Source: an uncultured Clostridia bacterium
GTDB lineage: Bacteria; Bacillota; Clostridia; TANB77; CAG-508
DNA: 44,310 nt
Assembly: GCA_944389475.1 (NCBI GenBank)
Contig: CALXMM010000016.1
Location: forward strand, 1 to 44,310
Reading direction: 5' to 3'
Of this stretch, positions 17,051-26,023 are shown in pieces; position 1 is the first letter of the stretch, and every line of letters starts with the position of its first letter. The notes beneath the pieces are model-generated. The model did no database searches and was not told the origin of the DNA. It worked only from the letters and a program-made list of their open reading frames with translations. The position numbers were made by a program, and so were the translations under genes.

Positions 17051-17588
17051 ATATTTTCTCCTTTAAATTAGTTAATATTGTATTATCAACTAACATATTT
17101 TTGTTTTGTAGCTTAACTCCACCAATATAACTATCATCCAAAAATTCAATTTTCCCATAAGGCATAAAATCAAATTTTTCCTTATCTTTTTTTAGAACAT
17201 AAATAGTTATTCTTTCTTTATTATCCAACATATCCATAGCTTTAATGAACATATTTTCAAGAGATTTATTATATTCTTCTGTATTAGTATATTCTATTAA
17301 TTTTTGTTTACAAATCTCAAAAATTTCATTTTTTTCATTATTATATTCAGCTAAAACTTTTTTCTTATAAGCAATTGTTAAGTCCATGCTTTTTTTATTA
17401 AATTCTTTTTCTAGTTTTATTTCTTCTTTTTTTAATTTGTTTTCTAGTTTTTGCTTATAATTTTCTATACTTTTATCTATTTTATTCTTTGCTTTATCAT
17501 CTAATTTTTTAGTTAAATTTTGTTTATCCATCTCTGACATTTCTAAACATAATTTTTCAAATTTTTTTAGTTTTTCATCTATGTTCAA
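17028..17588 (-). CDS. atpE: V/A-type ATPase subunit E (peripheral stalk)
   Basis: A 186-residue peripheral-stalk subunit. The first 110 residues form a highly charged helix rich in Lys and Glu (LEKEFNKKSMDLTIAYKKKV). A globular C-terminal part follows, with FLDDSYIGGVKLQNKNMLVD, the conserved GG-x-x-L feature. It probably begins at TTG (17586-17588), with AAGGAGAG upstream overlapping the stop codon of subunit F. Its end overlaps the start of subunit A. Confidence 0.9.
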   Translation of the reverse strand: MNIDEKLKKFEKLCLEMSEMDKQNLTKKLDDKAKNKIDKSIENYKQKLENKLKKEEIKLEKEFNKKSMDLTIAYKKKVLAEYNNEKNEIFEICKQKLIEYTNTEEYNKSLENMFIKAMDMLDNKERITIYVLKKDKEKFDFMPYGKIEFLDDSYIGGVKLQNKNMLVDNTILTNLKEKIYGTEESN

Positions 17589-17602
17589 TATCTATACTCT
17601 CC

Positions 17603-17836
17603 TTAATCTATTTTTAACAATAAAGGCAATTGTCTTTTTTCAATCTTCTCAAATTTATCCGGTAATAAATTGAACACATCTGCATTTACTACCAAAATAC
17701 CTATATTAGGATTGTCTAATATTTTATCAAGTTTTTCTTCTAATTCATCCTTATCATGTATTAAGTTCGTTTCCATACCGGCCAGTCTGAACCCAATTTG
17801 CTCTTCTTTTTTATTAAAAATCCCTACAATTCTCAA
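17603..17836 (-). CDS. atpF: V/A-type ATPase subunit F, short form
   Basis: A 77-residue rotor-associated subunit with the Rossmann-like F core: VGIFNKKEEQIGFRLAG, a helix, then NPNIGILVVNADVF and the closing strand RQLPLLLKID. Relatives are usually about 100 residues with a further C-terminal helix that can regulate ATP hydrolysis. Here the protein ends right after the LPLLLKI strand, and the subunit E ribosome binding site begins at the stop codon. The likely start is TTG (17834-17836), preceded by GGAAGAG. Confidence 0.85.
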   Translation of the reverse strand: MRIVGIFNKKEEQIGFRLAGMETNLIHDKDELEEKLDKILDNPNIGILVVNADVFNLLPDKFEKIEKRQLPLLLKID

Positions 17837-17849
17837 TTAAACTCTTCCT

Positions 17850-18314
17850 TTATATTTTATTTAATATCATTATAGATATTATTAAACCATATATAGCAAT
17901 ACCTTCAGCTAATCCTGCAAATATAATAGTTTTACCAAGCAATGAAGGATCTTCACTAATTGCTCCAATAGCACTTGATGCAACCATTGCAACCGCAATA
18001 CCAGCACCAATACAAGCTAAACCAGTAGCTAATGCTGCAGCAAGCAATCCAATATCATGATTTGATAATCCACTATTTGAATTTTCTTCTGAAGTAGCTG
18101 TAGTCATAGTATTAACTGTTTCCTGTGCATTTGTTGTAGTAACTGCTTCTGCCATAACTGCATCATTAGTTTCATTTACGACTGTGTTAGTAGTATTATT
18201 TATATTTGTTGTATTTTTGCCTTGTTTACTAGCTGCTGCATAAACAGTACTAGCACCAATAGCTCCTATAATTACTGCTAAAACAATTATTATATTAAAA
18301 ATTTTCTTTTTCAT
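17850..18314 (-). CDS. atpK: V/A-type ATPase membrane-ring subunit K/c with N-terminal secretory extension
   Basis: A 154-residue ring subunit of unusual layout. Residues 1-27 look like a signal peptide or extra membrane helix, ending TVYAAA. Residues 28-85 are a Thr/Asn/Glu-rich low-complexity linker. Only then comes a single c-type hairpin: helix about 88-118 (LAAALATGLACIGAGIAVAM) and helix about 128-152 with the ion-binding Glu137 in FAGLAEGIAIYGL. V-type K subunits of this length normally hold two hairpins. Compared with Na+-binding c-rings, the Gln of helix 1 and the Ser after the Glu are replaced (Val and Gly), so H+ specificity is a tentative inference. Confidence 0.88.
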   Translation of the reverse strand: MKKKIFNIIIVLAVIIGAIGASTVYAAASKQGKNTTNINNTTNTVVNETNDAVMAEAVTTTNAQETVNTMTTATSEENSNSGLSNHDIGLLAAALATGLACIGAGIAVAMVASSAIGAISEDPSLLGKTIIFAGLAEGIAIYGLIISIMILNKI

Positions 18315-18366
18315 ATTAAACTTTTCCTTTCTTATTTATTTTATTTTTTAGGCATATGTGCTTTTC

Positions 18367-20244
18367 CTACTTTTGTTCTTCGATTGGAACATATTCCTTT
18401 CCATCACCTGTATAGAATCTACTAAATAATTCATAATATTCCAACCTTAGTACTTGTATTGCTACAATTAAGCCTTCTAAAGCAATTACAATAATATTTC
18501 CTATTATTGCAACAATTAAACTTCCTGTCGTTCCAAACATATTTGCTAGTATATATACTGCCATGCATAATCCAACATGATTTATAGCAAATGCTGCAAG
18601 TCTAACAAATGAAATGGTATTACTAGCCATACTTATTAGCATTTCTATAATTTCAAATATCTTTTCTATTATTGAAACTCTTTGCTTACTTTTATTTTTA
18701 CTAATTAGATTTTCTATGTTATCTTTAAACAAAATTAACAATAATGTAATAATAATTAATGTTATACTAATTGATAAACTAATAATCATTTTTCCATTCA
18801 TTAAAAATCCTACAATTAAAGCAAGAATCACAACGTAAAAAATTAATCCCGCCAATCCATTTTTATCTAATAAAACTTTACCAACATCTCTATTTTTTAT
18901 TCCATTTTTGATATTAAATATCATTGCAATAATTATTAGTATTGCTCCACTTGCAATTCCTACAATCAGCATATTAGTTATGTTATCCATAGGACTTGGC
19001 ACTAATCCCTTTATTATATCCTCATTACCAAATATACTACCATATATAAAACCAAATATAATTGCAGATATACCTGCTGCCACCAATACCGGACCTAAAC
19101 GACTTTTCTTTTTCATTAAAATTGCTCCAAAAATTCCAATTACAAGACCTTGTCCTACATCTCCAAACATAAATCCGAACATTAGAAATGCTGTAATCGC
19201 TACAAAAAATGTAGGATCCATTTCGGTATAATTTGGTACTCCATACATTTTTACTATGGATTCAAATGGCTTAATTAGTCTATTATTCTTTAGTTTTGTA
19301 GGTGGTGTGCTAATTACTTCATCATGATTTTTTATTATATATTCTACATTATCCTTTTCTAATTTTGGAATTAGTTCTTTTAAATTTTTCATAGGTATCC
19401 AACCCACTATATAAAAAGAACCTTTATCATCATGTGCCATATATTTCTTAACCTTATTTATATGCTCCAACATTTCAAGTTGAAGTAAATCACTTATAAT
19501 ATCTCGACCATTCTTTTCTCTCATATCTACTAATTTTGTTCTTAAGCTCTCGTTTTTATTTTTGGTTTCTATTATTTGCTCTTGAACTTTTTTTAAGACA
19601 TCTGAAGGTTTACCTGTTACCTCTTGTGGTAGCCAAACTCTTTCGAACTTCATAACTTTAAAATAGCTATCAATTTTTTCAGATAATTTATCCGGTGTAA
19701 AATATATTATCCAAACTTCATCCTCTGTTTTTTCTAGTTCTAAGATAAGAACATCTAAATTTGAAAGTTCTTCATTCAATTGCTCATAATTTTCTTTTGA
19801 TATTTTACCAAACCTAAACTTCATATATTTTAAGTCATATAATTTTACTAAATCTACCGAAATATTTTTTAGATGCTCTATAGGTACTATACTTTCTTCT
19901 AGACTTTTAATTTGTTTATCATTCTCATCAATTTCATTATATATAGAACTGATTTCCTGTTCTTTTTTATTTAAATCCTCTTTTATATTATCTAGATTTT
20001 TTCTTAATTCTACTTGCTTCTTTACATAAGGTACATCCATTTCCTTTAATAACTCTTTAGCTTTTACTATATATTCCTTAATGGATGAATCATATGAAAA
20101 ATAAGTAACCTTCCAACCTTTTTCTAAAACTTTTAAAGCATTTTCTGGTTGAAATCCACTCCCCATTAAATCATTTGCAATAATAAAGTCTAAGTTCTTT
20201 TCATCACCAGTCATGCTTAAAAATTCCATTCTTTCTATAGCCAA
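18367..20244 (-). CDS. atpI: V/A-type ATPase subunit I (a-subunit, stator)
   Basis: A 625-residue stator subunit with a cytoplasmic N-terminal half rich in coiled coil (NKKEQEISSIYNEIDENDKQ) and a C-terminal half with seven or eight membrane helices. The GDVGQGLVIGIFGAILMKKK and ASNTISFVRLAAFAINHVG segments are signatures, the latter containing the essential channel Arg. The start is probably TTG at 20244, giving an M-AIERMEFLSMTG N-terminus like other family members. AGAGGTGA lies 5-6 bases before it. A GTG three codons upstream overlaps that ribosome binding site. Confidence 0.93.
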   Translation of the reverse strand: MAIERMEFLSMTGDEKNLDFIIANDLMGSGFQPENALKVLEKGWKVTYFSYDSSIKEYIVKAKELLKEMDVPYVKKQVELRKNLDNIKEDLNKKEQEISSIYNEIDENDKQIKSLEESIVPIEHLKNISVDLVKLYDLKYMKFRFGKISKENYEQLNEELSNLDVLILELEKTEDEVWIIYFTPDKLSEKIDSYFKVMKFERVWLPQEVTGKPSDVLKKVQEQIIETKNKNESLRTKLVDMREKNGRDIISDLLQLEMLEHINKVKKYMAHDDKGSFYIVGWIPMKNLKELIPKLEKDNVEYIIKNHDEVISTPPTKLKNNRLIKPFESIVKMYGVPNYTEMDPTFFVAITAFLMFGFMFGDVGQGLVIGIFGAILMKKKSRLGPVLVAAGISAIIFGFIYGSIFGNEDIIKGLVPSPMDNITNMLIVGIASGAILIIIAMIFNIKNGIKNRDVGKVLLDKNGLAGLIFYVVILALIVGFLMNGKMIISLSISITLIIITLLLILFKDNIENLISKNKSKQRVSIIEKIFEIIEMLISMASNTISFVRLAAFAINHVGLCMAVYILANMFGTTGSLIVAIIGNIIVIALEGLIVAIQVLRLEYYELFSRFYTGDGKEYVPIEEQK

Positions 20245-20284
20245 AATTTTCACCTCTTTTGTATAATCTATTACATTAGCTTTT

Positions 20285-21244
20285 TTAAATTATAATCTTT
20301 TTTTCAATTGCTTGTACATTTAATTTATATCTAATTCCTTCTATTATTGTTATAATATTTTCCTTTTCTATTTTTAATATTTCAAAATAACTAATTACTG
20401 TATTCAAATTTAAAATATCTTTTCTAAAGCTACTTTTACTACGCTTATATAATGCTCTTTCTATATCCTTTTCTACATCATTCTGTAAAATATTTTTATA
20501 AACCGTTTTATTTAAAATTTGTTTTAAATCTTCTATGGATGTTGTTTCTGCCACTTCTCTTATAATATTAATATTAATCTTAGAGAAGTTATTTATTAAA
20601 ATATTTTCATTAACAATTCCATAATATTTATGACATCTATATGTCCAAAGTATATTTAGCAAATCTATTTTATATTTTAGGATATCTTCGATATCTTTAT
20701 TTTTTCCTTTTACTTCTTTTAATAGACTTTCAAAATAATACTTATCTAATCTATTTTCTAATTCGAAATTGTTTTTACTAGTTTCAAATATCTCTTTTAT
20801 GTCTTGGTCCTGTATTTGTTCTATAAAGTCTTCTTTTGTTTTTACTTTAAGTAATGGCTTTAAATCATTAAAAATTGTATTAATCCATACTGGATTTTGT
20901 GTATTTTGAATTTCTCCTGTACTTAAATTCTCATAAATATTTTTAATAACATCTATTTTATATTTTAAAATATACTTTTCCCAGATTTTTTTATTATTTC
21001 CGTGTAAATATTTATTGATTTTTTTCATATCATCAATTATAAATTTATCTAAAGCATTTTCTATCTCTATTCTTTTTGCTTCATTTGACAAGTCCTCTAA
21101 ATCACTTAATTTTGACTTTAAAATTATAATTGCATCTTTTATATGTTCTTGTTTCATTAAATCTTCTAAATCTTCTTTTTTTAGCTTTTTTGAATACATG
21201 GCTTTTAATTTAGCATTTACACTAGGATTATTAAATGTTTTCAT
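20285..21244 (-). CDS. atpC: V/A-type ATPase subunit C (AC39/d-like)
   Basis: A 319-residue funnel-shaped subunit linking the central stalk to the membrane ring. It is all-helical and shows the three-repeat layout of the AC39/NtpC family, with NAKLKAMYSKKLKKEDLEDL near the N-terminus and YKIDLLNILWTYRCHKYYG in the middle. The sequence is more diverged than the catalytic subunits. Its place in the operon supports the call. The ATG at 21244 follows TAGGAGA, and a TTG two codons upstream is less well placed. Confidence 0.88.
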   Translation of the reverse strand: MKTFNNPSVNAKLKAMYSKKLKKEDLEDLMKQEHIKDAIIILKSKLSDLEDLSNEAKRIEIENALDKFIIDDMKKINKYLHGNNKKIWEKYILKYKIDVIKNIYENLSTGEIQNTQNPVWINTIFNDLKPLLKVKTKEDFIEQIQDQDIKEIFETSKNNFELENRLDKYYFESLLKEVKGKNKDIEDILKYKIDLLNILWTYRCHKYYGIVNENILINNFSKININIIREVAETTSIEDLKQILNKTVYKNILQNDVEKDIERALYKRSKSSFRKDILNLNTVISYFEILKIEKENIITIIEGIRYKLNVQAIEKKIII

Positions 21245-21293
21245 ATTCAATCTCCTATTCTATTAGATTTACTAATTATATCAATTTAAAAAC

Positions 21294-21611
21294 CTATTGC
21301 ATATTTATGATATTTGATATTATTTCATTTATTTCTTTATTTTTACTCTCTTCAAATTTCCTTTTACTATTTTCTATTTCTGCATTTGTATTAAATTTAA
21401 TTTTTTCCTCTACTTCTTTTAATTTTTCCTCATATTTTTGCTTTAAATTTAATATTTCATCTTTATATTTAGCCTCCATCGCAGCCTCTTTAACAGTTAT
21501 CTCCTGTGTAATATATTTTTCTATTTCATTATTTTTCTTTTCTATTAAACTAACATTATCTTTTGCTTCATTATCTATTTTTAGTATAGTTTCTAATGTA
21601 TTTTCATCCAT
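21294..21611 (-). CDS. V/A-type ATPase subunit G/H (peripheral stalk coiled coil)
   Basis: A 105-residue, almost entirely helical and charged protein (KNNEIEKYITQEITVKEAAM, then KQKYEEKLKEVEEKI). It fits the small stalk partner of subunit E (called G or H). Low complexity makes sequence homology weak. Position as first gene of the operon is the main support. The ATG at 21611 follows GGTGAG, and an upstream in-frame ATG overlaps that site. Confidence 0.75.
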   Translation of the reverse strand: MDENTLETILKIDNEAKDNVSLIEKKNNEIEKYITQEITVKEAAMEAKYKDEILNLKQKYEEKLKEVEEKIKFNTNAEIENSKRKFEESKNKEINEIISNIINMQ

Positions 21612-21634
21612 AAACTCACCATCCAAAAATTAAA

Positions 21635-21656
21635 GCAGTAGCAAAAATGCTACTGC
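21635..21656 (-). promoter_or_regulatory. Terminator-like hairpin in the V-ATPase operon leader
   Basis: On the minus strand GCAGTAGC, loop ATTTTT, GCTACTGC, then TTTAATTTTT, lies between the operon promoter and the first ribosome binding site. It has the form of a weak intrinsic terminator, so leader attenuation is possible. No alternative antiterminator pairing was established. Confidence 0.5.
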
Positions 21657-21749
21657 CATTTTACTCTTATTACTATTATTACCAAATACTTTCATTTTAT
21701 GTGTTTAAACAGCTTATTTATCTTTTGCAGTAACAACTTTTTCACATAT

Positions 21750-21779
21750 ATTGTATTTTTCTTATGCATAATTTGTCAA
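21750..21779 (-). promoter_or_regulatory. Promoter of the V-ATPase operon
   Basis: TTGACA (21774-21779), an 18-base spacer and TACAAT (21750-21755), upstream of subunit H by about 140 bases. The perfect -35 hexamer is preceded by AT-rich sequence. The leader from about 21743 to 21612 carries no gene. Confidence 0.75.
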
Positions 21780-21812
21780 TACATATTTTAAATTTCAAAT
21801 AGAAAAAAAGAA

Positions 21813-21831
21813 CCTCCCTTAAAAAGGGAGG
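21813..21831 (-). terminator. Terminator after the unknown gene at 21901-22674
   Basis: CCTCCC, 7-base loop, GGGAGG. On the minus strand it is followed by TTCTTTTTTT (21801-21810). It separates that gene from the V-ATPase promoter. Confidence 0.85.
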
Positions 21832-21900
21832 AAAGAAAAAATAATTTTTCTTTTTAGGTTAGTTAACCTTTTATTTTAGTAGTCTTATCACCAATTTAAA

Positions 21901-22674
21901 TCATAACATATCAGCAAAACCTTTAGTAATTTTATTTATGTACCATTCCTCAATTTCTTTTCCATACTTCCAATATTCTTTAAGCCACTTTATAGATTGT
22001 TCAAAACTTTCTGGTGAATCAATTTGACATGCATATTCCGTAATATCCTCATACGCTTTATCAAATGCTTCAAAAATTTCTAGCTTTTCTTTTTGTATAA
22101 AATATTGACTATATTGGGCTAAAAGATTGGCAAAAATAATTATATTCTTATCTACTTTTGAAGATTCGATTGCATTCGATACATCTAAAACTGTATAGCC
22201 ATTTTTTGGTTCAAACATAACACTCTTGGCTTTTTCCAAAATTTCATTAACTTTTTGATTCTGTTCATTAAGCATTTTTTCAGCAGATACTCTTAAATAT
22301 TGTTCATATTCCCTTCTTAAGTTATATAAAGTTTCTACTACTCCTAAAACATCAGAATTTTCTTTAATAATTTTGGGTGTATTTTCGCCATCTCCAAGTA
22401 CAAATCCTTGAAATTCCTCACTTGGATTTATATTAAATGCTTCAAAAAGTTTTTCTTTAAAATTTGAGTTCTCTTCAAAACATCCAGAAATAAAAGATGC
22501 CATTCTATCTATATTATGTATTATTACCTCTTCAACTCCACTACTACTTACAATTACTTTTGACTGAATATTAACATATGCAAATCCATTCTTAACTAGA
22601 CATACTTCGATAGAATTTTCATTGGTGTCTTGAAAGACTACAGTTCTGCTAAAGTTATTTACAATTGTTGCCAT
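21901..22674 (-). CDS. Uncharacterised protein, 257 residues
   Basis: Not recognised. A soluble protein with a beta-rich N-terminus of about 65 residues (TVVFQDTNENSIEVCLVKNG, then YVNIQSKVIVSSSGVEEVII) and a helical, acidic remainder (LGVVETLYNLRREYEQYLRV; SFEQSIKWLKEYWKYGKEIE). There is no signal peptide or membrane helix, and no catalytic motif could be picked out. AAAGGA precedes the ATG. It is monocistronic, with its own terminator at 21813-21831, in a gap between HIT/SbcCD and the V-ATPase operon. Confidence 0.7.
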   Translation of the reverse strand: MATIVNNFSRTVVFQDTNENSIEVCLVKNGFAYVNIQSKVIVSSSGVEEVIIHNIDRMASFISGCFEENSNFKEKLFEAFNINPSEEFQGFVLGDGENTPKIIKENSDVLGVVETLYNLRREYEQYLRVSAEKMLNEQNQKVNEILEKAKSVMFEPKNGYTVLDVSNAIESSKVDKNIIIFANLLAQYSQYFIQKEKLEIFEAFDKAYEDITEYACQIDSPESFEQSIKWLKEYWKYGKEIEEWYINKITKGFADML

Positions 22675-22763
22675 GATAAATCCTTTCTATGATTGGCTAC
22701 TAACAACAAAATTGCATGTTTAATATATCACAAACTATGCATAAAATCAATTATTTTAGATTT

Positions 22764-23276
22764 TTAAATACAAGATTTCATTTTATTTCGTAATTCATTT
22801 ATCTTTTCTTTATCTATTACGACAACTCCACGTGGTTTTACAAATACTTTACTTCCAATTAGCATATCGTTCTTTAATCTTGGTATTAATTGAAAATGCA
22901 AATGATTTCTCCCTCCATCACACATTGTACATACATATATTTTTTCTGCATTTAAAGTTTCTTTCAAAACCTGTGTTAATTTTATAATTATTTTAATAAC
23001 ATGAGCTCCAACATCTTCTGGTAATTGCGTTATATCTTCATAATGTTTTTTTACAAGTATAATGGTATGTCCTTCATTTCTAGGATATTGTTCTAAAAAG
23101 CAATCTACAACATCATCAGTATATATTCTTCTTTTAGAAATGTCTTCATAAACACCACCATATCTCATATTATAGCAAGTTGGGCATAATTCCTTTTTTT
23201 GAATTTCCTTTACTATTTGCTTTTCCTCTTTTCTTTTTTCTTCATCTTGTTCATTAGCTTGTCTAAATAACATCAT
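22764..23276 (-). CDS. HIT-family (histidine triad) nucleotide-binding protein
   Basis: A 170-residue protein whose domain spans about 45-155. An N-terminal CPTC-type cysteine pair is followed by FLEQYPRNEGHTIILVKKHY and the active-site strand NHLHFQLIPR. The third position of the triad is Gln rather than His (H-x-H-x-Q), as in the GalT/Ap4A phosphorylase branch, so nucleotidyl transfer or phosphorolysis is possible as well as hydrolysis. GGGGG precedes tandem ATGs at 23276 and 23273. It lies 38 bases after sbcC, on the same strand. Confidence 0.85.
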   Translation of the reverse strand: MMLFRQANEQDEEKRKEEKQIVKEIQKKELCPTCYNMRYGGVYEDISKRRIYTDDVVDCFLEQYPRNEGHTIILVKKHYEDITQLPEDVGAHVIKIIIKLTQVLKETLNAEKIYVCTMCDGGRNHLHFQLIPRLKNDMLIGSKVFVKPRGVVVIDKEKINELRNKMKSCI

Positions 23277-23314
23277 ATTTCCCCCTTTTAAAACATTTTT
23301 TATGATATAAATCT

Positions 23315-26023
23315 CTAAACTTCTATTTCAATTTTGCTTCCATCATTTGTTTTGGTTACAATTATTTTTTTATCTATTCTTTCTTTTAGCTCTGTAACAT
23401 GACTAATTATGCCTATTAGCTTGTTGTTGTCTATTAATAAACTTAAAGTGTTTATTGCTTGATCTCTTGATTCTGTATCAAGAGATCCAAAACCCTCATC
23501 TATAAATAGCGTATCTATTACTACTCCACCTGAATAGCTCTGTATAACATCTGATAGTCCTAATGCTAAAGATAATGCGGCTTTAAATGATTCTCCTCCA
23601 GATAAAGATTTAACATCTCTTTTTTTACCCGTATAATTGTCTATTACTTCTAAGTCCAATCCAACTTTATCAGATAATTTTTCTGGTTCATCTTTCCTAA
23701 CTAATAGATATCTATTCTCTGTCATTTTTTGTAATCTTTTATTTGCTTCTACTATTACCATATCAAAATATGTTGCTTGTACATATTGTTCAAATTCAAT
23801 CCTCTTCTTACCTGACAAAGTACCATTTGCGGTTCTACTTAATTCATCATATATTGTATAGTCTTTTATTTGCCTTTTTAACTTTTTGCTATTTTCTACT
23901 AACTTATCATATATTCTTGCATTATTTCCTAATTTTTCTTGTATTTTTTCTTTTATTTTTTTATTTTCATCTGTTTTTTGATTAAGTTCTATTAGCTCTT
24001 CTTTAATTTTACTTAAATCTATTTCTTGTTTACCTTTCACGGTTTCTTCTAATTCACTTATTCTAGTTTTATTTGCTGTAACACTTGTATTATATGAATC
24101 TATATATTTTTGCACATTTTCTGCCTTTTCTTCTGACATTAATACTTTTTTACATTCTTCTTCATTCTTAAATCCTAAGCTAATAATTGCTTTATTATAT
24201 TCATCAATATAATTATTTAATTTTAATTTACCATCTTTTAGCTGATTATTCTTTTCTTCCTCCAATGTTTTATCTTTAACTAATTGATTCTTTTCTGCAT
24301 TAATAGAGTTTATTACATCATCTTTGAACTTATCATATTCAAATTTGCTTATAACTATAGTTTGATTTGTTATTTCTTTATATAAAGTATTTAATAAATT
24401 TTCATTTTCCTTTAACTTAATTTCATTTTTTGAATATTCATCTTTAATATTCTTTTTTATATTTTCATAATTTATTACTTCGTTTTCTAATTCCCCAAAG
24501 ATTTCTTTATTTTCTAATACCAATGTTTTTATTTGTGAATTTAATTGTATGCATTCATTTTGTTTTAATTGCTTTTCTTTTTGTTTATTTTCTAATCTTG
24601 ACTTAAGTTTATTTAGCTCTTCCTTAGAAAGAACGCTTTCACTTTTTTTAGCAATATTTGGATGAACTGTACTTCCACATACTGGGCATGGCTTATTTTC
24701 TTCTAATTTTTCTGCAATAATTCCTGCCTGCTCCTTAAAGAATTCATCTTCTTTCTCAATATATTCTACATTCAAATTTTTATATTCATTTTCTATAATA
24801 GAATACTCTTTTAATTTAACATCCTTTTCTTTTTGAAAATCTTCTACTTTCTTAACGAGCTTAGCTTTTTCCAGCAAATCATTTTTTTCTTCCAGTTTTT
24901 CATTATATGTTTTAAAAATTTCTCCAATTTGATTTACTTTTTCTATTTTTCTGTCGTAGCCTTTTTCCTTTTCCATACCCATATTGATTCTATTTATGAT
25001 ACTGGTCAATTCCTTCTCAATTTTTTTAATACTTTCTTTTTGATTATTTATATTATCTTCTTTTGGCTTTATTACTTCTCTTATCTTTTGATTTTTTGCT
25101 ATTTGACTTTTTAAATCTTCTATTTCTTTTTCTTGATTTTTTAATTCTTCTTCTTCTTTTTTTAATTTATTAAAATTATTAATTTTTAAATTTAGTTCTT
25201 CTTGTTTTTTTATCTCTTCTTCTTTTGATTTTACCTCTTTTTCATTTTGGCTCACAATTTCATCTAATTCATCCTTTTGCTTTTTATTCTTACTTACTTC
25301 ATCTTTTAATTCTGTTAAAATATTTTCTATATCTACCTCATTTAAATCTTTTTCATTAACATCAATTTTCTTCTCTTCATCCCATAAAATATTATCTGTA
25401 TTTGTAACAAATTCATTCTTTAAACTTTTTAAATTATCCTCATTTTCCTTAAGCTTTTCTTTTAATTTTTTAGAAATTAAATTATATATATTCGTGTCAA
25501 AAATCTTCCTAAATATTTCTGTTCTATCTTTACTTTCTGCAAATAAAATCTTTAAGAATTCTCCCTGTGCCAGCATAGCAATTTGCTTAAATTGCTTAGC
25601 GTTAATACCTAATATCTCTTCTATTTTTGAATCTACATTTTTTATTCCTGTTATAACTTTATCTCCATATTCTAAAGTTGCATCTGCTACTTTCTTTGTG
25701 AAACCATCTCCTCTCTTCTTAGGTTTATCGTAAGAAGGATTTCTCAAAATCTTGTAAATCTTATTTTTATGTATAAATTCTAATTTTACAAAGGTTTCTG
25801 TATCAATATCAGCAAAATCACTTCTAAGTGAAGGTATTGGTCTGTTAGAACCACTTACATCACCAAAAAGAGCAAATGATATAGCATCAAAAATACTTGT
25901 TTTACCAGCTCCAGTATCACCAGTAATTAAGAAAATCCCATTTTCTCCAAGTTTTGTAAAATCAATATTTACTTCATCTTTATATGGACCAAATGCACTA
26001 ATTGTTAAATTAATCGGTTTCAT
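23315..26023 (-). CDS. sbcC: Exonuclease subunit SbcC (Rad50-like ATPase)
   Basis: A 902-residue ABC-type ATPase of the SbcCD complex, which opens hairpins and processes DNA ends. The Walker A motif GDTGAGKT is at 35-42 and the Q-loop region AMLAQGEF at about 149-156. Long coiled coils flank the zinc hook CPVC (Cys446/Cys449). The signature LSGGESFKAALSLALG and Walker B LFIDEGFGSLD lie near the C-terminus. It is slightly shorter than E. coli SbcC, as is usual in Firmicutes. The ATG overlaps the end of sbcD by 14 bases, with GGAGGTG upstream. Confidence 0.97.
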   Translation of the reverse strand: MKPINLTISAFGPYKDEVNIDFTKLGENGIFLITGDTGAGKTSIFDAISFALFGDVSGSNRPIPSLRSDFADIDTETFVKLEFIHKNKIYKILRNPSYDKPKKRGDGFTKKVADATLEYGDKVITGIKNVDSKIEEILGINAKQFKQIAMLAQGEFLKILFAESKDRTEIFRKIFDTNIYNLISKKLKEKLKENEDNLKSLKNEFVTNTDNILWDEEKKIDVNEKDLNEVDIENILTELKDEVSKNKKQKDELDEIVSQNEKEVKSKEEEIKKQEELNLKINNFNKLKKEEEELKNQEKEIEDLKSQIAKNQKIREVIKPKEDNINNQKESIKKIEKELTSIINRINMGMEKEKGYDRKIEKVNQIGEIFKTYNEKLEEKNDLLEKAKLVKKVEDFQKEKDVKLKEYSIIENEYKNLNVEYIEKEDEFFKEQAGIIAEKLEENKPCPVCGSTVHPNIAKKSESVLSKEELNKLKSRLENKQKEKQLKQNECIQLNSQIKTLVLENKEIFGELENEVINYENIKKNIKDEYSKNEIKLKENENLLNTLYKEITNQTIVISKFEYDKFKDDVINSINAEKNQLVKDKTLEEEKNNQLKDGKLKLNNYIDEYNKAIISLGFKNEEECKKVLMSEEKAENVQKYIDSYNTSVTANKTRISELEETVKGKQEIDLSKIKEELIELNQKTDENKKIKEKIQEKLGNNARIYDKLVENSKKLKRQIKDYTIYDELSRTANGTLSGKKRIEFEQYVQATYFDMVIVEANKRLQKMTENRYLLVRKDEPEKLSDKVGLDLEVIDNYTGKKRDVKSLSGGESFKAALSLALGLSDVIQSYSGGVVIDTLFIDEGFGSLDTESRDQAINTLSLLIDNNKLIGIISHVTELKERIDKKIIVTKTNDGSKIEIEV

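Noticed and set aside
21235..21633. 132-codon hydrophobic plus-strand frame
   Set aside because: It is antisense to the coiled-coil subunit H gene. Lys/Glu codons read backwards give Phe/Ser/Leu.
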